From Allodiplogaster sudhausi (Eukaryota; Nematoda; Chromadorea; Rhabditida; Diplogasteridae), in the NCBI GenBank assembly GCA_945643635.1, contig CALZFC010000029.1, positions 859,001-923,000 on the forward strand: DNA of 64,000 nucleotides, given 5' to 3'. A program made the position numbers and the translations under genes. This document shows positions 47,717 to 58,259 of this stretch, in pieces. Under the pieces are notes generated by a model that did not search any database, was not told where the DNA came from, and saw only the letters and a list, made by a program, of their open reading frames with translations. Position 1 is the stretch's first letter; every line of letters starts with the position of its first letter.

Positions 47717-50700
47717 ATATTAAATCCTCTCCAAATTCGGATATCTCAGTTCAATTCCGCAATGTTTTAAGAGAGCCTCTCCGTAAGGGCCGAGGTGGCC
47801 CTGCCCCGGGGGAAAGTGTCGGATTTTGGTAACCAAAATTTTATGAGGAGTACCCACTTGCATTGTAGAAGAAATAATGAAGTAAGATTTGTTTAAAAAA
47901 AAATTTTCTTCTCAGTGCATGCAATAGTATGGCAAAATTTTGAGTGTTCATAACTTCCTTAAAACTTAATATTTTTCAGTTTTCTTTTTTTTCAGTTTTG
48001 ACCAGTTTTAGGCATTTTTCTATTTCAGAAATTGGTTTTTGGACATTTAACCTATTTCGCGGCCCGGGCACGGGCCAATTTATAGTTCATAAGAAAGAGG
48101 AGAAAAAACTACACAAGATATGTTCTTATGAAGAAAATCGAAGGATATACATTTTACGAAATTTTGACTTGAACCTGGTGCACTCGCGTTTTTGCTCTTT
48201 GGGATGAAACTGTATAATTATTTTCAAAGCTTTTTTTGGGATAATATTGATGTCGATATATTCGCCATTAAATTCTCTACCAGAAAAGGTATCTATCACC
48301 GATATACGTATTACCTTGGGACTCAGAGAATGCAATTATATGTTTTTCGGAAAAAAAAATTCAATGATATCTAATGAAACCCTCATTTTTAGTCCACAGA
48401 GGTAGCCAGCCGGAGCAGTTCTCCATATCATAAGATAGAGCGAAAAATTCTGCATAACATATTCCCTTTTCGTGGAATTTGAAGGATATACATTTCCTTT
48501 TTTCTATCAATATAGAAGTCTTTCCACGTCATGCAAACGACAAATGATATCGAAAGCTCATTCAGCGATCCATAACTTTGCTCAATCTTAAAATCAGAAA
48601 ATCATAGGTATATCATCTAAGAGCTCTCACAGAGATCTTCAAATGCTACATACATACTTTTATTGAAATATTTATATTTCTATGGAAAATTTCGTTCTGT
48701 ACTTTTAGAAGGCTTAAAAAACTACTTTACAAACATTTCCGCATTTCAAAACATACATCATAAGAAAGAACGTGAAATTTTCTACAAGGTGAACCCCTTT
48801 CAATAAACTTTCAAGTCTATATTGTTCTGTTATAAGCCATAAGAATAGGGCATCAGCTTACCTTAGCACAATTCTTCAACATAAAGAATTATTGGAATAT
48901 TCTAATTCGAATAACCTAAACAATGAAATTCTCGGGCTAAAGGATAGCGACGATACTTTACCTATTCTTATGGCTTATAACAGAACAATATAGACTTGAA
49001 AGTTTATTGAAAGGGGTTCACCTTGTAGAAAATTTCACGTTCTTTCTTATGATGTATGTTTTGAAATGCGGAAATCTTTGTAAAGTAGTTTTTAAGCCTT
49101 CTAAAAGTACAGAACGAAATTTTCCATAGAAATATAAATATTTCAATAAAAGTATGTATGTAGAATTTGAAGATCTCTGTGAGAGCTCTTAGATGATATA
49201 CCTATGATTTTCTGATTTTAAGATTGAGCAAAGTTATGGATCGCTGAATGAGCTTTCGATATCATGAGTCGTTTGCATGACGTGGAAAGACTTCTATATT
49301 GATAGAAAAAAGGAAATGTATATCCTTCAAATTCCACGAAAAGGGAATATGTTATGCAGAATTCTTCGCTCTATCTTATGATATGGAGAACTGCTCCGGC
49401 TGGCTACCTCTGTGGACTAAAAATGAGTGTTTCATTAGTTATCATTGAATTATTTTTTTTCCGAAAAACATATAATTGCATTCCCTGAGTCCCAAGGTAA
49501 TACGTATATCGGTGATAGATACCTTTTCTGGTAGAGAATTTAATGGCGAATATATCGACATCAATATTATCCCAAAACAAAGCTTTGAAAATAATTATAC
49601 AGTTTCATCCCAAAGAGCAAAAACGCGAGTGCACCAGGTTCAAGTCAAAATTTCGTAAAATGTATATCCTTCGATTTTCTTCATAAGAACATATCTTGTG
49701 TAGTTTTTTCTCCTCTTTCTTATGAACTATAAATTGGCCCGTGCCCGGGCCGCGAAATAGGTTAAATGTCCAAAAAAACAATTTCTGAAATAGAAAAATG
49801 CCTAAAACTGGTCAAAACTGAAATTTTCAAAAAACACATCATACATCTTTTTTGTGTGCTTTCCAATGACAAATAAAACAAAAAAAAGAAAACTGAAAAA
49901 TATTAAGTTTTAAGGAAGGTATGAACACTCAAAATTTTGCCATACTATTGCATGCACTGAGAAGAAAATTTTTTTTAAAACAAATCTTACTTCATTATTT
50001 CTTCTACAATGCAAGTGGGTACTCCTCATAAAATTTTGGTTACCAAAATCCGACACTTTCCCCCGGGGCAGGCGCCCATGGGGTGCTGCTTGATCCTTAC
50101 AAAGAGGCTCTCTTAAAACAAGTATTGCTGTATTCGTAAGTAAGTTTAATTTACAAACGTCAACTGCAGAATGCCAGTGAGTACTATAAGACTACCTACT
50201 TCAAGAGCTGCCTCAACTTTTCCGAGATTGAAGGATCCACTGTGCAGGTGTGTTCAGTTGTCTCTATCAAAAACTACATGAAACGAGAGTGAGGGACATT
50301 TAGGTTGCTTCAATTTTTTTTTCGCTCAACTTAATGCAAAAAGAGGGTATTTCATTTGAAACCTTGTGATTGCATGTTATTGTGAAGTCTCGTAAACTAC
50401 AAGTGTAAGGAATTGTATAGACCGGCCACATCGTCGTCGGTCGAGTCGAATTTTGGCTGTGCGATCAGCCACTCTGCAATGCCGAGCTGCCGCCTGGAGT
50501 CAGTGTTAGCCGAGTGGTAAAGTGCCATAGTTGCGGATTCTTCGCTGCGGTTTCAAATCCCATGAGATTTACTTTTTCAGATCATCCTGGGTAGTTATGC
50601 GTCGAATATATCTGTCCAAGCAACTTCACCCATCCCTTCGACCCAGGTCACCGTCAGCGCCTCGAAACACGGCCCCTTCAGGCAGCTCTTCACAACTAAT

Positions 50701-50760
50701 TTGGCTACTGCCGTTCGTTTGGTCTTTGGCACACTACGCCAAGCTATCTATTTGCAATAG
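45289..50760 (+). CDS. Secreted three-domain Ly6/ET-module-like protein, copy 1
   Basis: Nine exons: 45289-45383, 45553-45679, 45998-46080, 46238-46415, 46645-46794, 47062-47196, 50170-50247, 50421-50516, 50581-50760; about 373 residues if exon 2 is spliced as in the sister copies. The signal peptide is MVIILLVVLVVLSSFPASRI. Domain 1: TCNLYFQ, CEGEACFI, GCLKGVAYPIGC, CVCNDTDLCN. Domain 2: VECHFRS, DCSCV, NACMQSY, CLCNKPLCN. Domain 3: VTCHQ, LRCQGHFCYI, KSCLNF, LCDQPLCN, then a Ser/Thr-rich tail. The CxCN-x-x-LCN endings are typical of three-finger (Ly6) folds, and the pattern resembles the nematode ET module; this is inference. Odd points: the exon 2 acceptor is TG instead of AG, and intron 6 is 2,973 bp because of a palindrome. 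It could be a recent pseudogene. Confidence 0.65.
47284..47687. repeat. C-rich dispersed element, copy 1
   Basis: Starts ccgtattttctctattag and contains repeated ctaatagtaccccc-type strings and ccattgaaaaatag. A related copy lies at 63511-63725 with the same order (ccgtatt, ccctctaatag, gaagaaaatgttgtta, cacattgaaaa). Probably a fragment of a mobile element family; it lies in an intron. Confidence 0.6.
47763..50120. mobile_element. 2.36-kb palindromic (fold-back) element in intron 6
   Basis: Two arms of about 1.1 kb are inverted copies: the left starts tgttttaagagagcctct and the right ends with its exact reverse complement. The arms run to about 48848 and from about 48961, leaving a loop near 110 bp. 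Arm identity is high, with a few substitutions and one extra stretch in the right arm (about 49825-49880). Small open frames in the arms (48126-48335 minus, 49476-49658 plus) are mirror copies of each other and not genes. A TTAA lies in each tip, as in piggyBac-type insertions, but no clear target duplication was identified. Confidence 0.8.
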
Positions 50761-51389
50761 TGAACTATGCTCTTTTTGTATTGTATGTATGTTTTCTATA
50801 TTAATCATGGTCATTCTGCCACTAATGAAAGTGGTCACCATCAAGTATTGAATCATGGCTCAGTTACTGATTTCTTACATACATACATATATTCAAAGAA
50901 GATTCCTTCTTTGGCATTCTCATTACAATCTTTCTATAACGATAAAGCGTTTAAATGATAGAATGAAAGGCTTTCGAATAGTAGATGTCTTCCTGCGCTC
51001 TTTCGTAAAGTTTTTTTATTGTTGGTATCAGGGCAAACCGCCATGATGGTTTCTCACTGTCCTCTCATGGTTCTACTAGCCAATCTCGACTCTGTAGAGT
51101 CATGACATGCAATGGATGTCCTCCTTGAAGTTGGCAAAACTAACGGGCATGGCAACACTGTCTATCTCGGCATCCTCAGAGCCAAAGTCTGCTATATCTT
51201 TGTAGGTTTTTTTTTCAAGATGCAAACAAAATAATAATTTTTAATATATTTCTCTGTAACTACCTCATATTTTCAAATAAATGCTACTTGGAACCAAAAT
51301 ATCATTTGATTTTATTTAGAAAAAACGAATGCCCTTTTACGATTCTGACACTGCCAAACTACAAACTATGATATGGAGTTCATAGCTAC
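50761..51389. other. Intergenic between Ly6/ET-like copies 1 and 2
   Basis: Apart from the gene fragment at 51085-51205, no feature is recognised. The stretch is AT-rich. Confidence 0.5.
51085..51205 (+). pseudogene. Fragment resembling the sixth exon of the Ly6/ET-like genes
   Basis: VMTCNGCPP in one frame and KTNGHGNTVYLGILRAKVCY then IF in another, ending at a GTAGGT donor-like site, recall VTCHQ...LRCQGHFCYI of the intact genes. A frameshift separates the two halves. Similarity is weak, so the call is tentative. Confidence 0.25.
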
Positions 51390-51647
51390 CCCCACGATGA
51401 ATCGGATTAGGCTTTCAGCAAACGAGACATGAGATATACTACCTAACAAATTGAAATTTGTGCATATGATCAGAGCACGGATGAGTGCGTTCAAAACACC
51501 ACTGCGTTTAAAAGATCGGTTTGCAATTCAGTGCCCCGCTGTTTGATTGCTTTTGTCTAATAGGACAACATTTTGGGCGTGATTCGTGAAAAGTGCGTAA
51601 TATAAAGCAAGGCATGTAGGTGAACCAAGAAGCAATTAAACCTCGGC
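51390..51647 (+). promoter_or_regulatory. Promoter-proximal block of Ly6/ET-like gene 2
   Basis: TATAAA at 51601-51606, 47 bp before the ATG. Shares gttcaaaacaccactgcg and ttgcaattcagt with gene 1. Confidence 0.6.
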
Positions 51648-54600
51648 ATGGTCGTCATACTTCTCGTTGTTATCGCAGTTCTTTCTCATTTTCCTGCAAG
51701 CAGGATCGTTTACGCGATCGCTTGCGATCTCTACTTCCAAGAGTGCGTCATCCATTTGCTTTATAAAAAATATCTCTTTGTAAATGCAAATAACGAGTAG
51801 AGCTCAAGAATCGGGCGTGAAATTTACTTCCAATAAGGTTTTCGGTTAACTGACTCACTCAGCAACATCGCTTATTTGCGACTTTAGCGTTACGACGCAC
51901 TACAACCTACCATTTCGCAATGGTACATGCGAAGGCGATGCCTGTTTCATCACGAAGGAACTCGACTGGCCGTACTTCGTAGCAAACAACGATTCATTTA
52001 AAGACTACTATTTTAAGGTAAGCATAAAGAATCAAGCACAATGTCGCAACAAGAATGAGGACAATATGGTCCGGCTGATTTCTGTGGCATTCTGCTTCTT
52101 TTGTAGTCCCATGCAGTGTTTGAAATGTTTGCGCAATTGAGGGCTGCCTCAAGGGTGTCGCCTTTCCGCTTGGCTGCTCTGATCCGGAGAACTTTTTTCA
52201 AGGTCAACGTCGACAGTGTATCTGCAACGAGTCAGCGAAGATTGCACGAGTCCTAAGGTGCTCGAGCTTTGATTTTTCTATCACAGAACCGACTTCTGCA
52301 ACACGCCCTCGTTCTATGAAGCGGCCGAGGCGTCGGCGGCCAACGTCGAATGCAACATTTCAAGTCCCGCCGATATGCCCCCAACGACCTGCATGGCGGC
52401 CGCATGTGTTATCGGAGACTGGGCAGCTTACATGCCTAGATATTGTGCAGACTTTTATGATGTAAGCGATTAATGAATCAGTCCATAATGACGATTAATG
52501 CTATCAATATATCTTTGTTCTCATATACATATATAACTCAATGAAACACAATTGCAATGGCATATTTTGATGTCCTACTTTCGCTATTTCTCAACTCTTC
52601 TCCTTTTCTCACTCTGGAATCTTCATTTCTTTGGCAATTTTTCTCCTTTCTCTCAAATTCTCTCTTTCTTTCGATCAGTTCAACGCTGCGCGCGACTACG
52701 ATGACGGCAGCATGCCCCTGCTCTTCGAGAACGCTTGCATGCAATCGTACGCTAATCAGTGGAGACCCCCTTTGACCAGCAAGACGAACTGCCTCTGTGA
52801 CAAGGTAAGTTGCAGAGTCCTGACAAGTATATAGCACCGTGTCGTCTTTCATTAGCCCTGAGAGGATGTTTATAAACCGCGCATTATTTCGGTTATATTT
52901 GACGGACACTGGCCGTAAATATGTCATGAGATTAATAAATAAAAATAAATCAATCACTGAATAAACTACTTGGGACAGAAGGCTGTGTACATACATTAGC
53001 GCTTGCAATTTTTACGCCGCGGATTTCTGCGACCTGCTAAATAGCACACGCAAGAATGACTACCCCAGAGTGATTCGCGTGCTATTTCGCCGGTCGCACA
53101 AAAAAAAATAGCACGCGCGAATGAGAGTCGAAAGGGCCGCGACAATTTGAATATCACATTATTTTTCGGTGATCGTCCTCCTTTAAGCCGCGTTGCAACG
53201 AAAACATGAAGTTATTCACGACGAATCGCCCGCTCGTCACGTGCCATCAGAATGTGTCGAATGAGAGTACCGCGATCGGCGACTTGCGTTGTCAGGGTAA
53301 TTTCTGCTACATCGAAAGGGTCACGAGCAGAATACTCTCATCGTCAGGAGTGTAAGCGCTGTAAGCGCTTGTAAGCGGGATGACACATATGTACATACAT
53401 TTCTATGTAACTCTCTCAGTAATCTCTCCTTACTTCCGGTAAGGCTTCCGGTACGGTTAACCACTTTCCATTCTTATCTCACTTCTCCTTCTCTTTCTCA
53501 ATCCTGTGACACATAATGATGATTACTTTCAGATCCGCGACCGCGTCCGCGCCGCGCCAACAACTTATAAAAGCCCGGCTCGAGATAAACGGGCTGAGAG
53601 CCGGCAGTCCATCCCACCAACCCAAGTATCAATCCCTCTCTGTCTCCCCTTTCGATGACCTCTGGAGCCTTCTACGTTGCTATTTATGTGTATGTTTATT
53701 GTCCGAGAGGTAGATAAACTTGTCTGATTATCTTTGTGTTGTTGGGAACCTTACTGGAGAAACATTCACGGAAAGTTGCATTTCATTAATATAGCAACAT
53801 ATATGTATGTACATATGTATACATCTACTATATTAAACAACTACTTCTGTATTCATGAATGCACATACGTGCGGAAATACGATTGTTTACAAATGTCAAC
53901 TGCAGAATGCCAGTGAATACTACAAGACTGCCTACGTCAAGAGCTGCCTCAACTTTTCTGAGATTGAAGGATCCACTGTGCAGGTGTGTTTATTGTTAGT
54001 CTTTTCTATCAGAAACATGGGGGTTAAAATAGTGTAAAAGAAGGCGTACTGCAATATCAACAACTACATTTACTGCAAAAAAGAAGCTGCAAGTCATTGC
54101 ATTTTCGATTTCTCTAACGTGTCTTACAATTAGCATTTTGACTTCGGGGTCTTTGCTTCAGCAGTTTGTCTAGGAGGTACCGTCGCATGTAACTGCCATT
54201 TAGATCTATGTATGTACCTATTAATTGCTATGGGCAATTGAAGAAGAACACTTAGTGTACAATATGCACTTCCTAAAGCTCATAATAAACCTCACAGTTC
54301 AGTCTGTACAGAATTGTCCGAATGTTAGGCACAATCTAGTATGGCGAGTTGTACCTTTGCAAACTCACGCCAAATCCGTAAACAAAGACCCCTGGAAAAT
54401 AAATATTTTCGAAAGCAAAGACAAGCACCCAAACAAAGAAGATAGTGAAGTACACGGAAGTGGCACTCGGAAACATTTAGACCGGCCACATAGTCTTCGG
54501 TCGCATCGAATTTTGGCTATGCGATCAGCCGCTCTGCAATGTCGATCTGCCGACTGGAGTCAGTGTTAGCCGAGTGGTAAAGTGCCATAGTTGCGGCTTC

Positions 54601-54821
54601 TTTGGACGGGTTCGAATCACATTTGATCTGCCTTTTTCCAGGTCAGCCTGGTGAGGAATACGTCGAATATACCTGTGCACGCGACATCACCCACCCCTTT
54701 GACCGCGGTCACCGCCACCACGCCGAAGCACGGCCTCTTCTGGCAGATATTCACGGCTAATCTTTCTACTGCAGCTCGATTGGTGTTTGGCACACTCCGC
54801 CAAGTTATCTTTTCGCGATAA
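51648..54821 (+). CDS. Secreted three-domain Ly6/ET-module-like protein, copy 2
   Basis: Exons 51648-51742, 51888-52017, 52142-52230, 52287-52461, 52679-52804, 53188 to about 53319-53349, 53906-53983, 54481-54576 and 54642-54821 keep one frame. Signal peptide MVVILLVVIAVLSHFPASRI; then domain 1 (CDLYFQ, CEGDACFI, GCLKGVAFPLGC, CICNETDFCN), domain 2 (VECNISS, TTCMAAACV, NACMQSY, CLCDKPRCN) and domain 3 (VTCHQN, LRCQGNFCYI, KSCLNFSEIEG, LCDQPLCN), and a tail ending GTLRQVIFSR. The exon 6 donor used by copy 1 (ATC|GTGAGC) is changed to GTC|ACGAGC; GTCACG at 53320 or GTGTAAG at 53350 would both keep phase 0. No GPI or clear membrane segment was recognised. Confidence 0.7.
53025..53135. repeat. 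Short inverted repeat (hairpin) element in intron 5
   Basis: gcgacctgctaaatagcac near 53028 pairs with the reverse complement gcgaccggcgaaatagcac from 53080-53100, and a third aatagcacgcgcgaatga follows. A similar string (aaatagcacgctagaatga) occurs at 46501 in the matching intron of copy 1 (intron 4), so it is a small repeat family. Confidence 0.6.
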
Positions 54822-55139
54822 TCCATAATCGGTGTCTTTTTTATCTTTGATCTAGTAGTTTTGTTTGACAATTGCAAACATATTTTTTCAAGCAGCTCGA
54901 AGTGGCTTTTCTATTTGCCTATTTTTTATATATTATTTGCAACTGAAGTCTATTGGGAATAGAAAAAGAGATCCGCCTTTGATAAATACAAAAAAAATGC
55001 TTCTGATACTTGCCAATGTATAGTTCTGCACATTTCCTACTAGTAATTCATGATTTGAGAAAACGAAGAGAAGGATTACATCCTTTCCATTCATTCTATG
55101 ATATGTATGTATGAATGCAGTTCAAAGAGTGAGTGGGAC
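54822..55139. other. Intergenic between Ly6/ET-like copies 2 and 3
   Basis: Repeats the flank seen near 44750-44850 (gcagctcgaagtggc and neighbours). No gene was seen. Confidence 0.5.
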
Positions 55140-55374
55140 TGAACCAAGATATCGGATTAAAAGATTTCAGCAAACGCGACACGAAATTTACCACCTCACA
55201 AATTGAAATGGCAAATGATCAGAACACGAATGGGAGCGTTCAAAACACCATTGCAATTCAGTATCTGCTGATTCATTGCATTTATCTAATTGGATCAGCA
55301 TTGTGGGCGTGATTCGTGCAAAATTGCGCGATATAAAGCAGACTATTCGAACAAAGCAGCATCAAAACCTCGGC
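55140..55374 (+). promoter_or_regulatory. Promoter-proximal block of Ly6/ET-like copy 3
   Basis: TATAAA at 55332-55337, 43 bp before the ATG, with the shared gttcaaaacacca and ttgcaattcagt blocks. It is still well conserved although the gene behind it is broken. Confidence 0.55.
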
Positions 55375-56146
55375 ATGGCCATCATACTTCTCGGCGTCCT
55401 CATAGTTCTTCAATCATTTCCTGCAAGCTGGATCGTTCAGGCGATAACTTGCGATCTCTACTTCCAAGAGTAAGTCATGCATTAGTTATATTACTCCATA
55501 ACATTGTCGTGGATGTGAAGCGAGTAGCCAACGCAGCACTCGTCGATGGTGTAGCTCGGTGGTAGAGCAGCCGACTCATGGGTAGGTGGTCCCGGGTTCG
55601 AACCCTTGTGGCCTCCATATATTTGCCAAGTCTAGTACCTCTTCCCTTACAATCTGTTATTCACGACTTTAGGCTCGATCATCCCGACCAACCATTTCAC
55701 AACGGTACATGCGAAGGTGATGCCTGTTTCATCGCGAAGCAGACGGACTTTTATTGACTTGCCATACTACGTAGCAAGCGACGGAGAATACAGAGAGTAC
55801 TACTTTAAGGTAGGAATCAGGATTCAAGGGAAGTTGCAACAATAAACTTACTCGACGACATTGCCAAACGTTTGAGACATTTTAATGGTGTTATGTATAA
55901 ACCTTTTAAAAAATATTCCCACCCCAATCAAGCCAAATGATTTCTTTCGTTTTGTAAATGTGTGCCTTCAATTTACAGAAAAAAGAAAGTATTTCCTTCA
56001 ATCGTTATCGATCTTAAAGGTACGATATCCGGTAACAGGCATTGAAATGCTTTCGGAATTGAGGGCTGCCTGAAGGGTGTAGCTTATCCGATTGGTTGCA
56101 CTGATGAAGACGGTGGCCTTCAACGTCGAAAGTGTGTATGCAACAG
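55375..56146 (+). pseudogene. Truncated, frameshifted Ly6/ET-like copy 3
   Basis: Exon 1 (55375-55469, MAIILLGVLIVLQSFPASWI and then CDLYFQ), exon 2 (55673-55809) and exon 3 (56064-56146, GCLKGVAYPIGC, CVCN) are recognisable. Exon 2 reads HNGTCEGDACFIAKQTDFY and then hits TGA at 55755-55757; the length is one base off compared with copies 1 and 2, and the frame LPYYVASDGEYREYYFK resumes one frame over. Exons 4-9 are missing. Unless another donor rescues it, the product would be a very short peptide. Confidence 0.7.
55545..55617 (+). repeat. tRNA-derived insertion (SINE-like or tRNA pseudogene)
   Basis: tagctcggtggtagagc is a typical D-arm (GCTC/GAGC stem) and gggttcgaaccc a perfect T-loop/B-box. 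The region between cannot form a proper 5-bp anticodon stem and the acceptor ends pair poorly, so it is not a functional tRNA. It sits in intron 1 of copy 3 and is absent from that intron in copies 1 and 2, whose introns are shorter. Confidence 0.55.
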
Positions 56147-56287
56147 GTCAGTGAAGATTTTTTTAGATTTTACTTTCTGTATCACAGCATGCTTTGATTT
56201 TTCGAGCAATACTTTCTATATCACAGAAAATCTACGATATGTCAGCGAAGATTGCGTTGATATTTCGTACTTAAAGGAGGCCTTAAG

Positions 56288-56421
56288 GGAAAAACTCCTA
56301 CCACGAAGTCCCTGACGGATTTGGACGGAATGATAAAAAGAACGGAGTAAAGAATCAACAGAAATGGTGCTACTGCCCCTTGCCTCCCTCCCCAGAAACT
56401 GGTGGTTTGCACCACTGCCAG
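56288..56421 (+). CDS. Possible isolated exon, cysteine-containing
   Basis: Between TTAAG|GG and CAG|GTGTGC the plus strand is open and reads KNSYHEVPDGFGRNDKKNG, then QQKWCYCPLPPSPETGG and LHHCQ. The composition differs from the flanks. No partner exon was found, so it may be a gene fragment or chance. Confidence 0.25.
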
Positions 56422-56429
56422 GTGTGCCT

Positions 56430-57060
56430 ACGTGTTAAGAAGAATCATCATATGGTGACACCTATTCTCGATGTCATCAGGCATTCTTCATCCGCTCATT
56501 GAATCTTCATTCACTCTCGTCGACCGGCAGATCAAAAACGGTGAATGAATTCATTTCGAGATATTTTTGGTCTGAATCGACGAATAGTTGACGGATTATA
56601 AATCACTCATGTACATTCAATGTTTTTACATATAAATTTTTCGTCACTGATTAGTTTGGTGCGATTAAGTCTGCGAATGTATTTGAGGTACCGGGACAAT
56701 TAATCATCTCATCTAATCACAGGCATAGACGCAAATAGTGTTTTGATAAGTAGGAGGAAAAGAAATAAAATATTAAAATTAGCGTGTCTTACTATTCTAG
56801 AACAAATTCTTTTTATGAACAAAGTACAAATACATAGAATCATTGAAACGGTTCTTTGTTTTCAACTTTTTTTGAGCAGGCGATAATACTTCGCTCACCT
56901 GAATAAACACATACATAAGACAGAGTCCACATCCGAACAGATTCAATAAACTCGCGCTTAATCTCTGCAGTGTTCACAAATACGTTTGCAGCAAAGTATC
57001 CCCTGGTTTGGATGGCATACCGTGTGGGGGGTATTATTGGAGGCGCTACGTGCCCGGAAA
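56430..57060. other. Intergenic, nothing recognised
   Basis: AT-rich; no exon supported. Confidence 0.5.
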
Positions 57061-57062
57061 TA

Positions 57063-57064
57063 GG

Positions 57065-57120
<56 letters not shown>

Positions 57121-57155
57121 CTCATTCACTCTCTCGTTCTGTCTCCCTCTCACTA

Positions 57156-57203
<48 letters not shown>

Positions 57204-57205
57204 CG
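57063..57205. repeat. (CT)n microsatellite cluster
   Basis: Two long CT runs separated by a short degenerate stretch. The Leu/Ser-rich open frames here are products of the repeat. Confidence 0.95.
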
Positions 57206-57502
57206 TCGTAATACATATAAACTCCTTACCGTGCATACAATTGACTTGCATTCTATAATTGCCATCACTGCTTCGTCTATTTTGTTTCCGAAATTAAAAC
57301 ATTACGAGAAATCAATCGGTCAGATTCGCTAATTCTGGCCGTTCAGGACTAGAAAAGCAAATGATCTGCTCATTCAAAATATGGCAACGCGATCAGCTAG
57401 GAAGATCCAGATTAATACAAATTTTAAAATGTTCCCTAGCCTGGCAATGACACTGACCAAGTCATTTGCACTCACTCTCGCGCTCCATCCATCTCCCTCT
57501 TT

Positions 57503-57504
<2 letters not shown>

Positions 57505-57547
<43 letters not shown>

Positions 57548-57548
57548 G
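57505..57548. repeat. (CT)n microsatellite
   Basis: Uninterrupted CT run. Confidence 0.95.
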
Positions 57549-57734
57549 CTCTCCCTTGCATTCTCCTTGTTGTAACCCTCTCTCAAAATTTAGCTAATAA
57601 TCATTTTTAATATATAATAAAATCTGAGCGAGAACCAGCTCGTTATAAAAAGAACCTAACTGTTCTTTGCATACTCAAAATAGGTACCTTATAGAGTTCG
57701 TTCTTATCTTCGATCATATACATTCACACTCTCA

Positions 57735-58150
57735 TCCTTCTCTATCGTATAGCATCGCTCTCTCTCCCACGTTTTCTTTCTTTCTCTCTCTCCCTCCGTC
57801 GTTTTATCTCTTTCCTTCTTTCTCTCCCTCTTTCTCTCTCCTCTCTCTCTCTCTCTCTTCCTCTCTCTCTCGTTCGCCGAAACGAAACTTCTAATTCGAG
57901 ATATATGTATGTACATGTATCCGATTCACTACATAAAATACGACGAATAACTAGGCTGATTCCCGCAGTTTTCTATCTTTCAATCTTCTTCCCCTCCCCC
58001 TCTTTCTCCCTTTCTCACTTTCTCTCTCTCAATCTCTCTCCCCGCCCCCTCTTTCTCTCTTTCTCTGTCAATCTCTCTCCCCGCCCCCTCTTTCTCTCTA
58101 AACTCTCTCTCTCTCTCTCAATCTCTCTCCTCGCTCCCTCTTTCTCTCTT
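57735..58150. repeat. Imperfect CT-rich low-complexity tract
   Basis: CT/CCT-rich sequence over about 400 bp with a short unique interruption near 57890-57965. At 58025-58145 an internal repeat of about 36-50 bp is visible (caatctctctccccgccccc occurs more than once). Confidence 0.85.
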
Positions 58151-58259
58151 TGTCTCATTGCCTCCATCACTTTCCCCGCTTTTTTGCCGTTGACTATGCT
58201 ATCCTCATCTTGTACATTTGCGTTTGGAATAAATGTGAGGACGTACCTTACTACATAAA

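Noticed and set aside
48126..49658. Paired 69- and 60-codon open frames in the palindrome
   Set aside because: They are the same sequence read from the two inverted arms, lack family motifs and end at arm differences; no transposase motif is seen.
50490..50570. tRNA-like A-box and B-box strings (ttagccgagtggtaaagtgc, then tttcaaatccc), with a second copy at 54550-54620, suggesting a SINE pair
   Set aside because: Both copies are explained better as exon 8 of the Ly6/ET-like genes (ending GVSVSRV) plus its GTAAAG donor and short intron; the frame continues into exon 9.
57008..58258. Leu/Ser-rich open frames of 60-120 codons
   Set aside because: They translate CT microsatellites and low-complexity tracts and have no splice or start context.
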